Source: Morella rubra | Lineage: Eukaryota > Streptophyta > Magnoliopsida > Fagales > Myricaceae | Reading direction: 5' to 3' | DNA: 64,000 nt | NCBI GenBank assembly: GCA_003952965.2 | Contig: CM025854.1 | Location: forward strand, 26,407,615-26,471,614 | Part shown: positions 1 through 12,776 of the stretch, one piece after another | Position numbering within the stretch: position 1 is the first letter of the stretch | Layout: each line of letters opens with the position of its first letter | Notes under the pieces: generated by a model | Seen by the model: the letters and a program-made list of their open reading frames with translations, nothing else | Databases searched by the model: none | Told to the model about the DNA's origin: nothing | Made by a program: the position numbers and the translations under genes

Positions 1-1699
1 ACATACGTCCCTTTTGCATCTTTCCCATCCTTTTTGACTGATTCAGTCGACAGTTGCTATCCTTTCCCACAAATCAAAACGCAGAACAAAACAACTAAAA
101 GGGGTAATAATGATTAGCAGGATTATGATTCTCTAAACCTTTCCGCCAAAGATGACATTTTTAATCTTTGTTAACTGCATCCACATCTTGTACGTCTCGT
201 GATATTATCTTTTAGAAAACTAACTTTGTGCTCCATTTTACTACATTGATGGATGGTTTTGACGCACCGACTCACCAATCACTACTGCCCGATTAGCACT
301 ACTAATGGATCGATCTTGATCGAATATATCAGAAGCTGATACGATTTAGATTATTCCAAACTGATTCTAACTACTTCTTATCATATAATTAGCAACTCCT
401 GATTAATTCTTAAAAGTAAGCTTCTGTTTTGGGGGTAATTTCTAACGCAAAGGTTTATGCAGTTTGGTTAACTTTCGGCCAGGTTCTGTATATGATTCTT
501 GACCCACTTGGGTGAATATAGAACTAAAGAATACCTTGAATCCTTGATGCTTTGAAAGAGCAATGTCAAACAAACTAAATTACCCTCTAATCACGAATGG
601 CTCCTAAGCATGCAGTGCCTTGCTTTCATATATATTACCCTTGATCATGTGCATGCACCCAAGTCCAAAAGATCAACGAGCATGTGCCTTGCATCTAAGC
701 AAAGCAATGTCATTGCTCTTAATCCCAATTGGGAGGCCTTGGCAGATGGAGTTTATGTTCAGATGAACGAAAACGAATTCACAAAGCAAGTATTCCTTTT
801 CTTCTGTAGCTCAAACAATTCTGCCGAACTTCCTTTTTTCCCCCGTTATTTTACTAAACCAGCACATGTGTGCCTATTATGTAATTGATTATCATCTATC
901 TCTATTGGTTAGGTTTGCATCACTTTTTTCGGAAGTGCTTCTCCAGCACATTGGTTTGCTACTTAGTCTATTGGGTCTAGCTTAAGAGTTACTATAGAAT
1001 TGTTCATAAATAGCAAGAACATGCTAATCAACTGTGAGTGCTCTATTGACTCCATATATATATAGTATGTCGGCTGTTTGGACCATCCCAAACACAAAGC
1101 TAAAAGCTTCTCTAATATCGTTTTTTTAATCAATTTTGTCGCTGCTGATTTTAGGAATTAGGGGGGAGTAAATAGTTTGCAATATAATTGCTAGCTAATT
1201 AACGTGGTCACATAATAGTGCAGAGAAAAGCATTTGCGAAGTAGTTCAACTATATATATAAATATTCGTCTAGTGGTGTGGTCAATGCAATATACGAGCT
1301 ACGAAAGCTAAGCAAATAATTAGGGAGCACGATTTGCTTTGGGGTCGCGAGGATGAAAAGATGACTAGATATTGTGGTTAAGATCGACGTACGAGCTAAA
1401 ACATGCATTCCATAGCTATGTACCATGAAGATCATCATGTGCCGAACACAACGTTCGAGGCCCTTTGAAACCGGAAGTAGTACTTTTCGGGCATGCAGTT
1501 AAGAGTGAGTACCAAAAGGGTTGGAATTCTGGCATTTATCGAAATGTAATTTTTTTCATTTTGATTTTATTTTGATATTTTATTAGAATGAAATTGGAAT
1601 TTTTGGAATCAAAATTGAAAATTCCGATTCTGTATGTGCGCTTTTTTAGGCATTTTGTTGGTTCCTAACAAGCTAAAATATTTTTTAGATGAAATTTTT

Positions 1700-1990
1700 G
1701 GAAGATTTTTTTATTATTCGTCATAAATTAACAATAAATGTAAACATTTAACCAAAATCTAAATTCTAAAATAAACATTCAAAAATTCGGTACTCATCAT
1801 ATTTTAGACTTTATTTTAAGCCCTACTTTTTAAAATTAAAAAAAAAAATCAAAAATTTCAGTATTTTTTAGTGATTTATTATAAATTAACAATAAATGTA
1901 AAATTTTCATCCAAAATTTAAATTCTAAACTAAATATTAAATCAAATTACATGTTATACTTTATTTTGAGTACTTATTTTATTTTATTTT
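1700..1990. repeat. two-copy AT-rich tandem repeat, period about 158 bp
   Basis: A block starting CATAAATTAACAATAAATG at about 1722 recurs as ATAAATTAACAATAAATG at about 1881. Both are followed by a similar CTAAATTCTAAA stretch and a TTTATTTT segment. The copies differ by many substitutions, so the duplication is old. It lies in a longer AT-rich block (about 1540-2100) whose ends carry loosely inverted GGAAT/ATTCC sequences. That block may be an old foldback transposon, but I see no target-site duplication. Confidence 0.55.
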
Positions 1991-4113
1991 ATTTTTAAAA
2001 AGTCGAAATCGAAAATTTCTATAATTTCTCCAAAATTTTCAATTCCAATTTCAAAAATTGTTAAAAATAACTTCCGGAATCAGAAGTGGAACCATAATTT
2101 TTTTTTCACCGTTACATGCAGTTTCCATTCTAATTCCATAATGATTCTAATCTTCTTCTTTTCTGGCACAAGAATTGTACATTAATTATCATGACTAAAT
2201 TAGAACTCCTTTCCCTTGCAAATTCAAAGTTGATATCCAAATCATGATTCGTGCATCTTGTGTATATCATAGCCTTGTCCAGAAATCTTTCTTCGAGAAC
2301 GCATATAATATAGTACTTAATTACAAGGTTTTAATAAAAAAAATCAAGGTAGTGATGATCTATTCCCAAGAAACAGAAAAGTAGAACATTATAGGGGAAT
2401 GAGAGCAAGATCCCGAGGCATTTATCACTGATATATTGGACTTCAGATCTTAATCGTTCGGTATTTATCACTGATTATGAATCGTCCTTTTTTATTGCCT
2501 CAATAATTGACTGTACAGAGATTAATACATACAGTCCACGCAAGAGAAGACCGCTTAATTAAATATGCAAACAAAAACACAAAAAGCACGTTACCCATGG
2601 ATAGTATCTATATACTTTATACTTAATATTTGATGTTAAAATTGTGTTATTTGACACATTTTTAATGGATTTATCATTCAGGTCATTAGACCTTCATGAG
2701 AGCTTCATATAATTAATGTCCTCTTTTTTGTTGGCCATTAAAATGAACTTCCCGAAAAAGAATTCCTTTCTATTTCATTTCCTCGGCCTCCTCCAAAATT
2801 TCTTTTGTAATCTTTCTCTTCCTAAATTTTTTTATTATCTTTTATTTTTCTCTCATAATTACTTCCGTTGCGGATCTCTTTTTCGTTTTTTTTCCCTATT
2901 TCACTTTTTGTAACAGTCACAGATGATCAGTAGAAAATTACCAGCCTTATTTAATGCCCCGCCTCTCTGGCAACCAATCATCAGTGGCCTAAGCCTTCCG
3001 AATCCGCGGATTTCCTTACTCCAATTAATAATTGTAAAAATTGTAAATGAGAGCATCAGTCAATTAAACTAATGACAGACAGACGACAACGTCATGACCT
3101 TATAAAAAACGAGGGAGTACTTATGTATAAAAGTAATGAGATTCTTTGTAGACGCTAGTTCCTTCTGTCTTATTACTATTACTATTGTTATTTTCAAAAT
3201 CTTCTGAAATATTGCTCTCATAGAGTGGTCCATTTTCGTACGTATTAGTTTCAAGGGTCGTTTGTTGTTTTTCCACGCAACTAAGAGGTCCTACTTTCTC
3301 AACCTATACTCTTTCCTCTTTTCCCTAGCTATTTTTTTTCTATTGTATTTCCAAATTTGGTAGAGGGAAAATTTATATAAAGATATATATACACACATCA
3401 CGTCTACGTCATTTTCCATGAAATCCACCTATTGTATACGTCTTTATACTCTTAATTGCACGGGGCAATTCAAGTAATCGGTACAATGTTTGGAAAGTAT
3501 AATTAATATGCCAATTAATGTGATACAGAAATAATTAATGTCTACGTTGTTTATATGGTAATCTTGTCTATAAATAACTAGATGCATTTTCAGATGCTTT
3601 GTATATAGTTCCTACTAAAAAAGTCTCTATGAATCTATATCTAGCCGTGAAGGCTCAAGATTAACCAAAACCAAGTAAGGAAAATAATATGGTATATATA
3701 GAATAGAACTATCATGAAAAGAAATTTGTTTTGTTTTTGTGACAATGCATGAACCTATTAATGAGTTGCCAAATTAAGCTGCCTTTCAAGCCTCATTTAG
3801 AAGTACTTACAATATATGGAAACATATTTTTATGTACTCCAAAACGAAAAAGATATATAACCATCAACAATAAATGATTTTGTTTATTTATATATATATA
3901 AAATAATTACAATAGAAATTTAATAACTGACCAATTAATGCTAAAACCTTGGAAAACACAGAAGTAACGTTAATAAATGGCATGACGTTTCATGTGAGGT
4001 TGGTTATTTAATTAATTAGCTGCCTAATATAGTGGATTCTTTTCTCCGAAGCAGAAATAAAGAGGTTCAAATTAACGTACCGTGGTCTGCATTAAGCTAC
4101 TTCCATAAGTTAA

Positions 4114-4240
4114 GCGGTTACCGTATAACCGTTACCGTTAATACCGTCACCACAAGGACGGTTATTGTGCCTTAGCGGTGCAGTAGCGGTGTCAATTATG
4201 TGATTCCATCAATTGCGATGACGGTTGGTTATTTCCATGA
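4114..4240. promoter_or_regulatory. cluster of CCGTT/AACGG motifs upstream of CYP735A
   Basis: The stretch 4114-4150 contains five GGTTA, ACCGT or CCGTT words in direct succession. Inverted ACGGTTA words follow near 4155-4165 and 4220-4230. CCGTT/AACNG words are core MYB-type sites, and AACGG is the core of the M-phase-specific activator. The cluster is about 550 bp upstream of the CYP735A start codon. A role in its regulation is inference; the cluster could also be the remains of a small transposon. Confidence 0.3.
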
Positions 4241-4602
4241 CATTTTGACTAAAACCGTCACCTACACTACTGTTAACCACTCATACCCCAAACACTTGTG
4301 GACACGTACGTTTTGCACTCTTATTAGTAAAACATTAATGCAGCTAGAAATTATAGTTGTCAACTTAACTTGGAAGAATATTTTTTGATCTGTCAATAGT
4401 TATATGTTCCTTAATCCAATTTAGGTAAGATTAAGAAAAACAAATTTACTTTTGTCGTGGACAAATCCAGGAAAATAACATGATTTATAGTACGACCATC
4501 ATCTGTCTTTGCTAACAATAAAGGTTAAATTCTATTTCTTCTCTATTTTATAGAGATCAAACTCATGTGTGACTCTTTAGTATACCTGGGGTTCTTTTCC
4601 AT

Positions 4603-4609
4603 TATAAAT
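4603..4609 (+). promoter_or_regulatory. TATA box of the CYP735A-like gene
   Basis: A TATAAAT heptamer lies 172 bp upstream of the ATG. A pyrimidine-rich leader follows, with an imperfect duplicated segment (CCCTCTC...TTTCACTAAT) and a CT microsatellite at about 4690-4735. CT-rich leaders are common in plant 5'UTRs. The spacing implies transcription starting near 4635. Confidence 0.55.
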
Positions 4610-4774
4610 GAGCCCTCTCGTTTCACTAATAATCAACCAGCCCTCTCTTTTCACTAATCAACTAACCCTCTCTCCCGCTCTCTTCTCTCCCCCCCCTCTC
4701 TCTCTCTTCCCCCCTCTCTCTCTGTCTCGCTCTCTTGAAATTTCCGGGCTTCGTCTTTGACCACCACCATCGCC

Positions 4775-7755
4775 ATGGTGGTACTTACAACTCTCCTGGT
4801 CATATTCCTCTCTTTCTTCATTAAGATTGCTCATGACGGTATCTCATGCTACTTTTTAAACCCAAGACGCATCAAGAAAATCATGGAGAGGCAAGGAGTG
4901 CGTGGCCCCAAACCCCGGCCTCTCAAAGGCAACATCTTGGACATGGCCTCCCTTGTTTCCCAAACTACCTCCCAAGACATGAAATCCATCAATCACGACA
5001 TCGTTGGCCGCCTTTTACCACATTACGTCGCGTGGTCCAAAGAATACGGTGTGCTACTTCGTTCATTGCATAGCAGTTTTCCCTTAAACTGGCATGTATA
5101 TATGCTTGATCTTGATCACCTAAACTTACAGACTTCTTCTTTTTCTTCTTCGTCTTCTACTTCTTTGCAACAGGAAAGAGATTCATATTTTGGAATGGGG
5201 TGGAGCCCCGAATGTGCTTGACGGAGACTGAATTGATAAAAGACTTTTTGTCCAAGAACAGCACCACATCCGGTAGATCATGGCAACAACAACAAGGGTC
5301 CAAACATTTTATCGGGAGAGGTTTATTAATGGCGAACGGCAAAGATTGGTACCATCAGCGTCACATCGTTGCTCCGACCTTCATGGGAGACAAACTCAAG
5401 GTATGATAAGATCGAAGATTCTAAACGATACTGGAAATATTAATGCCATCACCTCAACTTTCACTTCAATTCTATCCTTCTGCTTCTTTCATTTTAAGCT
5501 ACCAATTTTAGTGCGGAAAAAGTAAGAATGTTACTGGTTGGCTTTGATTTTGTAAAGAGCTATGCGGGGTACATGGTGGAATGCACTGGGGAGGTACTCC
5601 AATCACTGCAAAATGCTGTAGAATCAGGCCAAACGGAGTTCGAAATTGGTGAATACATGACTAAGCTCACTGCGGACATAATTTCCAGAACCGAGTTCAA
5701 TACCCACTACGACAAGGGAAAGCAGATATTCCACCTCTTAACAGTTTTGCAACATCTTTGCGCCCAAGCAACCCGCAAGTTGTACCTTCCCGGGAGCCGG
5801 TGAGTTAACTAGTCATGTGCGTATTTTCTTCTATGTGTATGAGTTCTTTCACGATTCTATTTTTGACATAAAGGGAATATATCTTTTACGTGGTCGGCTT
5901 TCCTTGTGTTTCCTTTAATGGATTCCATCTTTTTCTTTAAGCTTCATTCCTCTTCATCTTTTATTTTTCTCCATCACTGTCAGGCTTGTTCTAGTACGCT
6001 TTAAACCAAATAATGGTCAAACCGTTTAAACCGGAATTTGTACTAAATTTGACTTTTCTTCCAGGTTTTTTCCAAGTAAGTATAACAGAGAGATAAAATC
6101 TATGAAGATGGAGGTGGAGAGGTTATTAATGGAGATAATTCAAAGCCGGAAAGACTGTGTAGAGATTGGTCGGAGCACTTCATACGGGAATGATTTGCTG
6201 GGCATGCTGCTTGATGAGATGCAAAAGAAGAGAGAGAGTGGGTTTAGCCTAAATTTACAGCTAATTATGGATGAATGCAAAACGTTTTTCTTTGCCGGAC
6301 ATGAAACAACTGCCCTCTTACTCACTTGGGCCGTCATGTTACTGGCAAGCAACATCTCTTGGCAAGAGAAGGTTCGGACAGAGGTGAAGCAGGTCTGCAA
6401 TGGTGAAACTCCTTCGGTCGATCATCTCTCCAAACTCTCCTTGGTAAGAGCACAAGATAGTGTTTTTTATTAATATTTTCATTACACTTTATTTGATATC
6501 GTTTGGTGGGGTTGAAATCCTAAAGGGCGTAGAGTAGGGACATATGCCAGTTGCCACTTACGAATAATATATATAATACTTTAAACACTCCCCAGCCACA
6601 ACTATTTAATCCGAAGAAATTTATACCTACCAGATCCTACTTCTAGCAGTAGAAGCAGTACTTACTATTCAATCGAGTCATACACTCAAGCATATTCACT
6701 TTGAGTTGATCAGTGAAATGTCAACGAAGGTTTAACTTCCTAAAACATACAATTGTTGTTTGAAAAAGACCGCACTGATCATATCAAGATGTCAATTATT
6801 TCCGTGCCGCACATCATGTGCCGTTATTTTGCAGGTGTTGATTGTGGTTACCCACTAATTCTAGATTTATACACCTAACTACCATTTCTGCTAAGATCAA
6901 GTTCACGTATAGGCCTTCAAGAATAAACACGACTGTGCAGTAGACACAGTCCCACAATTTTCTTCCATTCGCAAACTCAAGCGAAAAGGGAAAGCTATGA
7001 ACCCGAGTCCTCTCCATTACTTGTGACTGCCCACTTCAAAATATTGTTCAAAGTGCTCAACTTCTTAGAGAAAAAACATATATGGCAGAAAATCGTTTGT
7101 TCAGGTGCCCTCTTGACCATAAAATTTGGAGGATATTCGAAAAGATTCTTTTGGTGTCTTAATTAGCTGGTGTTGAACAGAATCAAATGTCCAAAAGACA
7201 TAAGAAGACTTGGCATTCCCTTTGTTGAGGTCTAAAAGTTTGACTAAATCCTACCTTAGCCAGTCTCTCATATTATCATATTAGAATTCTTGCTTCCAAT
7301 GATGATAAACTTACTTTAGGTTTTACCACTGTTTGCAGTTAAATATGGTAATAAATGAAACTCTTAGACTCTATCCGCCGGCTACTGTTCTGCCTCGGAT
7401 GGCTTTAGAAGATATTAAATTAGGTGATCTGCATATCCCAAAAGGTCTATCAATATGGATTCCGGTGCTGGCAATTCATCATAGCAAAGAATTATGGGGT
7501 GAAGACGCAAATGAGTTCAACCCAGAAAGGTTTGCTTCCAAATCATTCACATCCGGCCGGTTCATCCCTTTTGCTGCCGGCCCCAGAAACTGTGTCGGCC
7601 AAGCTTTTGCCATTATGGAAGCTAAGATTATATTAGCCATGTTGCTCTCGCGGTTTAGCTTCGTCATTTCAGAGAATTATCGTCATGCTCCGGTCACCGT
7701 TCTCACAATAAAACCCAAGTTCGGGGTTCAAGTATGTTTGAAGCCCTTAAATTAA
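4775..7755 (+). CDS. CYP735A: CYP735A-type cytochrome P450 (cytokinin trans-hydroxylase)
   Basis: Five exons join in frame with GT-AG introns: 4775-5048, 5174-5400, 5558-5799, 6065-6443 and 7339-7755, giving 512 residues, the usual family length. Residues 1-22 form an N-terminal membrane anchor. The I-helix AGHETT is at about 325-330, ExxR (ETLR) at 381-384, PERF at 436-439, and the haem loop FAAGPRNCVG has Cys459 as the iron ligand. Stretches such as PRRIKKIMERQGVRGPKPRP and HDIVGRLLPHYVAWSK match my memory of Arabidopsis CYP735A1/A2, which hydroxylate isopentenyladenine-type cytokinins to trans-zeatin types at the ER. The ATG at 4775 is preferred because the reading frame upstream has no ATG, the context is GCCATGG, and the membrane anchor follows directly. 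Nothing looks broken. The function is inferred from the family; the sister CYP734A clade is a less likely alternative. Confidence 0.9.
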
Positions 7756-9477
7756 CCCTCGAAAGCTGCTGATTTTGGCGTCATAGAGTTCTTGTTTTGG
7801 TGGAGTTTGGGATAAGCCTTTTGATAAAAATTATAATTGTAATTTTTTTTCTTTTGTCCTACATTAGCAAGTTTATATATAGTGAAGAGATAAGAAGCAA
7901 TTATGCTTGTAAGAGTTACAGACGAAGGAATAGAAAGTTAAAGAACCATGATGATTTTGCTTTTAATTTGTTCGACTGTCAAAGGGCCAAAAAAAGTATT
8001 TAGGGGTCAAAACTAGCACCGAAACAGGTAGGGGCAAGCAAATTGAGGGTCTTTTAAGATAAGTCTAAAGTCCTGACTGAAGAAATTATCAAAACACTAA
8101 GTGCTGGGGTGCATGAACAGATCAGCTTCCTCCTTAGCTTCGATGCTCCATAGCATTATTGGATTAAACAAAGTGCTCAGCTTTCAACATTGAAATATAG
8201 CCAACTTGTAGACAAAGTAGGGTCAGGATCATTTTAATTTTGAGCTGAAAGGGTGCTTTCCACCCACTACTTCCTACAGCAGTCTGCGATTCTGCATCTT
8301 CCACTACTTAATTTCTCTCATTTTTTTTCGTTTCAGCCTCCATTTAATTATTTCGCCTCACTGGCTAATATGCTATGTACGAATCAGTTCTTATCCCACG
8401 CTCCAGAAGCGGCGTGTAATTAAGCACCATTCAACTGTAAGGTACGTATTGCTTACATTTAAAAAAGAAAACAGAGAGAGAGAGAGAGAGCTATATATAC
8501 AATATGAGATAACAGTAAGTATACTGATAGTTTTGCATAAATATGGTCTGCTGCATTTTCCTTTAAAGCTTAGTGATTCGTGTTAAGCCCCCCTTGAAGA
8601 CATCTACAGGGAGTTGAGAAGGTCTAAAATATATTTTATTCAGTGATTAGTCCTAAGATCACCTTTGGGAAATATAATATATATAGATAGGGATCAGTAT
8701 TGCAAAGGCAAAAAACTAATGATGGTTTGTGAGGTTGATATGGACCATCAACGAGGAATTGGGACAAGCACGGGCACAAAACCATTAACTATTGTGCAAG
8801 AAAGCTGACCTTTAATTTATTATCTAATTGCCTGATGACGAATATATATATATGTGTTAATGCTATAGGGCAGTCTATCTCGATGGTTCAGGAATCGCCA
8901 TATATATATATATATACACACCAGTCAACCACCTCTCGCCTGGTGGAGCATTTGAGTCGGCGATATAGACAGAGCTAAAAGAGAATAGTGTTGTTTATCA
9001 GAGAGCAAATTGAATACAATTGTGGCCCTCGATGAAAAATTATACAATGCATGGTTTCTAACATTTAATGGCACCAACCATGTGTTGGTAGTAGTGATCA
9101 GTTAGGCTGTCCAATATCTGACCATTTAGAGAGAGAACTGAGAAAAAGAAAAAGAAGAGAAAATTTAGTACTGTATTTTCCAAGACAGGTATGCTAAAAA
9201 GTTGTTGACTTGATAAAGATTGAGGCGCAAAACTACAAATAGATGGGTGGAACAAATAATAAAATTACATTAAATGGAGTGCCATTCTAGTTAGGAACAC
9301 TTCTTATTGATTCGATTCTCGTCTGTTTTCTAGCTAGTCATTACTTAATTATATATACTAAGACTAGGTAGGTCACATCAAGGCCTTTATATCTGAATTA
9401 CCCATGAGCCACGATGTAAAAGTCTCTGAGAAAGAGAAGTACCTAAAGCCAAAAGCTTGTAAATGTGTTACACATTA

Positions 9478-9520
9478 AAGATAAAGATAAAGATAAAGAT
9501 AAAGATAAAAATAAATAAAT
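9478..9520. repeat. ATAAAG hexanucleotide microsatellite
   Basis: About five perfect ATAAAG units run in direct succession, then decay into ATAAATAAATA. This is a simple sequence repeat with no coding role. Confidence 0.85.
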
Positions 9521-11520
9521 AATTCTACAGTTTAGACTGAAAGTAGACAAGGAGATCATCAAAGCGAAAATCGCGTCCAAACGTGTCATGGCAATTGCTT
9601 TCAGAAAACGGGAGAAGTACTGTAGAATTGAGGGCATAGCCGCATAGGGTCAGAACACTCGTTATGAATTGGAAACATCAGAAAACAGTCCCAAGTTTAT
9701 GTGCGCGCAAACAGATTCACACTAGCAGTACAATTTCTGAGAGTACCCATACGCAGACTTGGGCATGCAGGAGTTGATGATCAACTGTGTCTGCAATGCT
9801 AATTACGTACCCGGCCTCTCATATTATGTGCGTATTCTCTACCCAAACTTGCATGTGTATGCATGTATCATGTGCAGGCATCAAAATGCTTCTTGACCAG
9901 GACTTATATTAACCACTGAAAATCTTAACCACTTAATATACAAAACTATATTAGTGGATATATGGCCCTCAAATGCAAAAGTGGAAGTCATGTCACAATA
10001 AACAGCCCCACAAAAGGAAATCAATAATTAGATTACAACTAGGTCAAATGTGACAAGACATGATTGCGAAATTGATTAATATATTTGATAATTGTGTTAA
10101 ACGAATTTGCATTGGCGAAAGGGACAGAGGGATTTGAAAACTCAAACAATTGAAACAAATGATCCGTGTTTCTTGATTCAAAAATGATTAATTTGTATTT
10201 TTTTTTTCTTGTAAGCGATATACAATCCATATGCATAGATCAAAAGTATGTTTACGCACCAAACGATCGTATGAGCGATAAATCAAAATATATTTCAGTG
10301 AGTTGAAATTACATAACAAATTGAATTGTTTTTTTAAGGATATTGTCACCAAAGATATATACAAAATACCTTAAACAAAACAGAGAGAAATTATTGATGT
10401 GGAAAACTAAGATAGTCTACGGATAAGATAATAGACCAGCTAGCTACTCATGACCACATGACTGGAAGTGGACTTAGCAGCTTCCCATCACCCGACGACC
10501 TAATCGCTTCTGTTGCAAAAAGGAAAAGTTTGTCCTTTAATGTGCAAGCTAACCATGGTTTATGCGCTAGTCTTTACAATAAAGCAACTTGAAAGAGTCG
10601 ATCTACTGCATTAATGCACACGTTTGAAAAGAATCTGCTGTACTTTTATAGTATATGTATATGTATATGCATCTAGAATATAATTCGATCCAAATCGTAC
10701 TTTTATATATTGCGATAGATCATGCCGGGGTTTCAGTGCCTGTATAATAGCAACTCCTTAATTTTCACCTTGGAAATAAGTAGAAAGTCAAGAAGGTGAC
10801 GATACGAGATTTCTCTTTAAACAAAAGCAATATCTTAGTCCCGATGTCAAAGATCTTTGTGTGTTTGAGTACCCCTTGGGGTGTGGTTTTAGACCTCCAT
10901 TCTTTTTCTTCAAAGAATCTCTCTTATTAACAATCAACTACGTACTATGCAGAAGGAGGTAAGAGAACCAAAAAGGTGTTGATCAAGAGTCTAAGATGAT
11001 CTCTCAGTCAAAGTCGTCTAACTTTATCGCAATCAGCAATATTATTCCAAACCAAGAGAGATGTCTTGATGGGAAGGACCAAACATTCAAAATTCGCGTC
11101 AATTATAGAGAGCCCTCTCTCTAGAATTTCCTCCCCTATTGCTAACTATCCTCCTCCCACCACACTTTCCAAAGCTCCTCCCGCCTCTGATCTAGTTCTT
11201 TGTAGCCAGAACCTCTAATAATCTTTTGTTTCGAAACTTTTTTTCAGGATTTTATTCTGGGAAACTTGATGTTCAGATCTACGTGATTTTGGAGGTTTTT
11301 GAAGACCACCACTTCTGCATCGATCCGAGAATGCATCTGCACTAACCGACAGCTGACCTCACGCGCCCTTGCTTCCTCCTCCAATCTTCGCTAATTAAAA
11401 CTTAAAAGACCAACTGAAACCATATACCCCAAATTTTTGGGAGCCACTACTAATAAGACTTACGAAAGATTTTGCAAATTATTTGGGGCCGGGGTGGGGG
11501 TCTCGATCTGACTATTTATT

Positions 11521-11556
11521 CTATATATATCCCCTCCCACGAGTGGGTTATATATA
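11521..11556. repeat. short palindrome with TATATA arms
   Basis: CTATATATA on the left is mirrored by TATATATAG on the right, around CCCAC-GA-GTGGG. The result is an imperfect hairpin with arms of roughly 15 bp and a 2-nt loop. It could be a structured site in a transcript or a chance AT palindrome. Confidence 0.5.
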
Positions 11557-12585
11557 GTGGCCGAAAAGTACTGGTTAGGATCCTCTCTCTTTCTCCAGGA
11601 GGTGGCAGATATATCTAAAACTATCAATGAATATCAGTACCCTTCCTTAAAGAGCTTTTAAGATATAGTAAAAAAAACAATATAATAACCCCCTAGTACT
11701 CAATCTTAAGCACTAATTTCTATGTCCAAGTTAAAAAATTACCTCACTTATCAAATCATGCGCCACAATTACTCTCACCCCCACCCACCTTCTCCTCTCC
11801 ACCACTCTCTTCGCTTCATGGTGCACCTTAGTGATAACTATGTTTGTTTTGATCTATTTTTTTAGCAAATCCGAAAGTGCTCCGCGTACGATTAAGTAAT
11901 TTGACTTGGCTAAAGACGTACAGCTAGCGTTTCATATTAGTCCATTTGTCCTTTGGTAAATCCCCGTTCGAGTGGCTAACCACCAGCATACTTTTATATA
12001 TGTAATGGCTCGTGCAGTGACCATCATATCATAAATTTCAAAAATCAGAAGCCCTACCTCAAAAGTTCTTTAACAGCTAGTGATTAGTTTATACAATAGT
12101 TAGGCAGAGCTTAGCACAATACCTAGGAAAAATTATAGGCTGATCACGAGATTATTTCTAATCGCCTTTTGTTTTTATCCTCTTGTTTTCGTGAGTGTGC
12201 AGGCAGCTTATGCGATTGATAGGCTGCAATCGACAGGCACAAAAGTTCTGATTTTATAAGAAATGGTTCTGCTTTAAAGTTTATATTCATGATCTATTTC
12301 CTCTGCAAATGATCTCTGTGCATTAAATTCACTATGGACTTCCCTTTTTTCCTTTCGTTTTTGGATGTTTGGGTTTGACTATGGGAGGAGCAGGAAGATT
12401 TTCGCAGTGATTTGTCCCCTCAAAGTTCATTTAATTTTACAATCTTGGAAACTGGATTAGGAGGATTCATGGTGACAAGTACATCGCATACCTCTAGACT
12501 TGTAGTAGAAGCTTTTATTGGAACTAGAGAAAGTTAATGTTGGATTCTTTTTTTTCTTTTTTTTTTTTTGCGCTCTGTTCAAACG

Positions 12586-12776
12586 CCTGTTGATGAATAT
12601 TTAGAGTAGTATTTTTTTAGAATTTAAAATATTTTAAAAAATTTTAAGTGACGTTAAACTTTTTTTGTATGCGTATATAAATTATTTTTAAGTGATGTTA
12701 AAAAATATGTTTGATTTTAGAATTCTAGAATTTACAAGAATCTTAAAATTTTAAAGAAAACGAACGTAACCTTATA
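12586..12776. mobile_element. AT-rich MITE-like copy
   Basis: A block of AGAATTTAAAATATTTTAAAA-type sequence has a loosely inverted partner at its right end (TTAAAATTTTAAAG). Its composition resembles the blocks at 18945-19165, 23995-24180, 27135-27305, 59260-59540 and 60200-60530. No clean target-site duplication is visible. Confidence 0.3.

Larger units (their letters stand above)
1..4600. other. gene-free upstream region
   Basis: No open reading frame here resembles a known protein. The stretch is AT-rich intergenic DNA that ends in the CYP735A promoter. It holds an approximate tandem repeat at 1.7-2.0 kb, a TA run near 3885-3900 and a cluster of CCGTT/AACGG motifs at 4114-4240, each listed separately. 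Confidence 0.7.

Noticed and set aside
610-888. 92-residue frame
   Set aside because: Composition is not protein-like, no domain is recognised, and no promoter or splice context is seen.
6814-7017. 67-residue minus-strand frame
   Set aside because: It lies wholly inside the fourth intron of the CYP735A gene and has no support.
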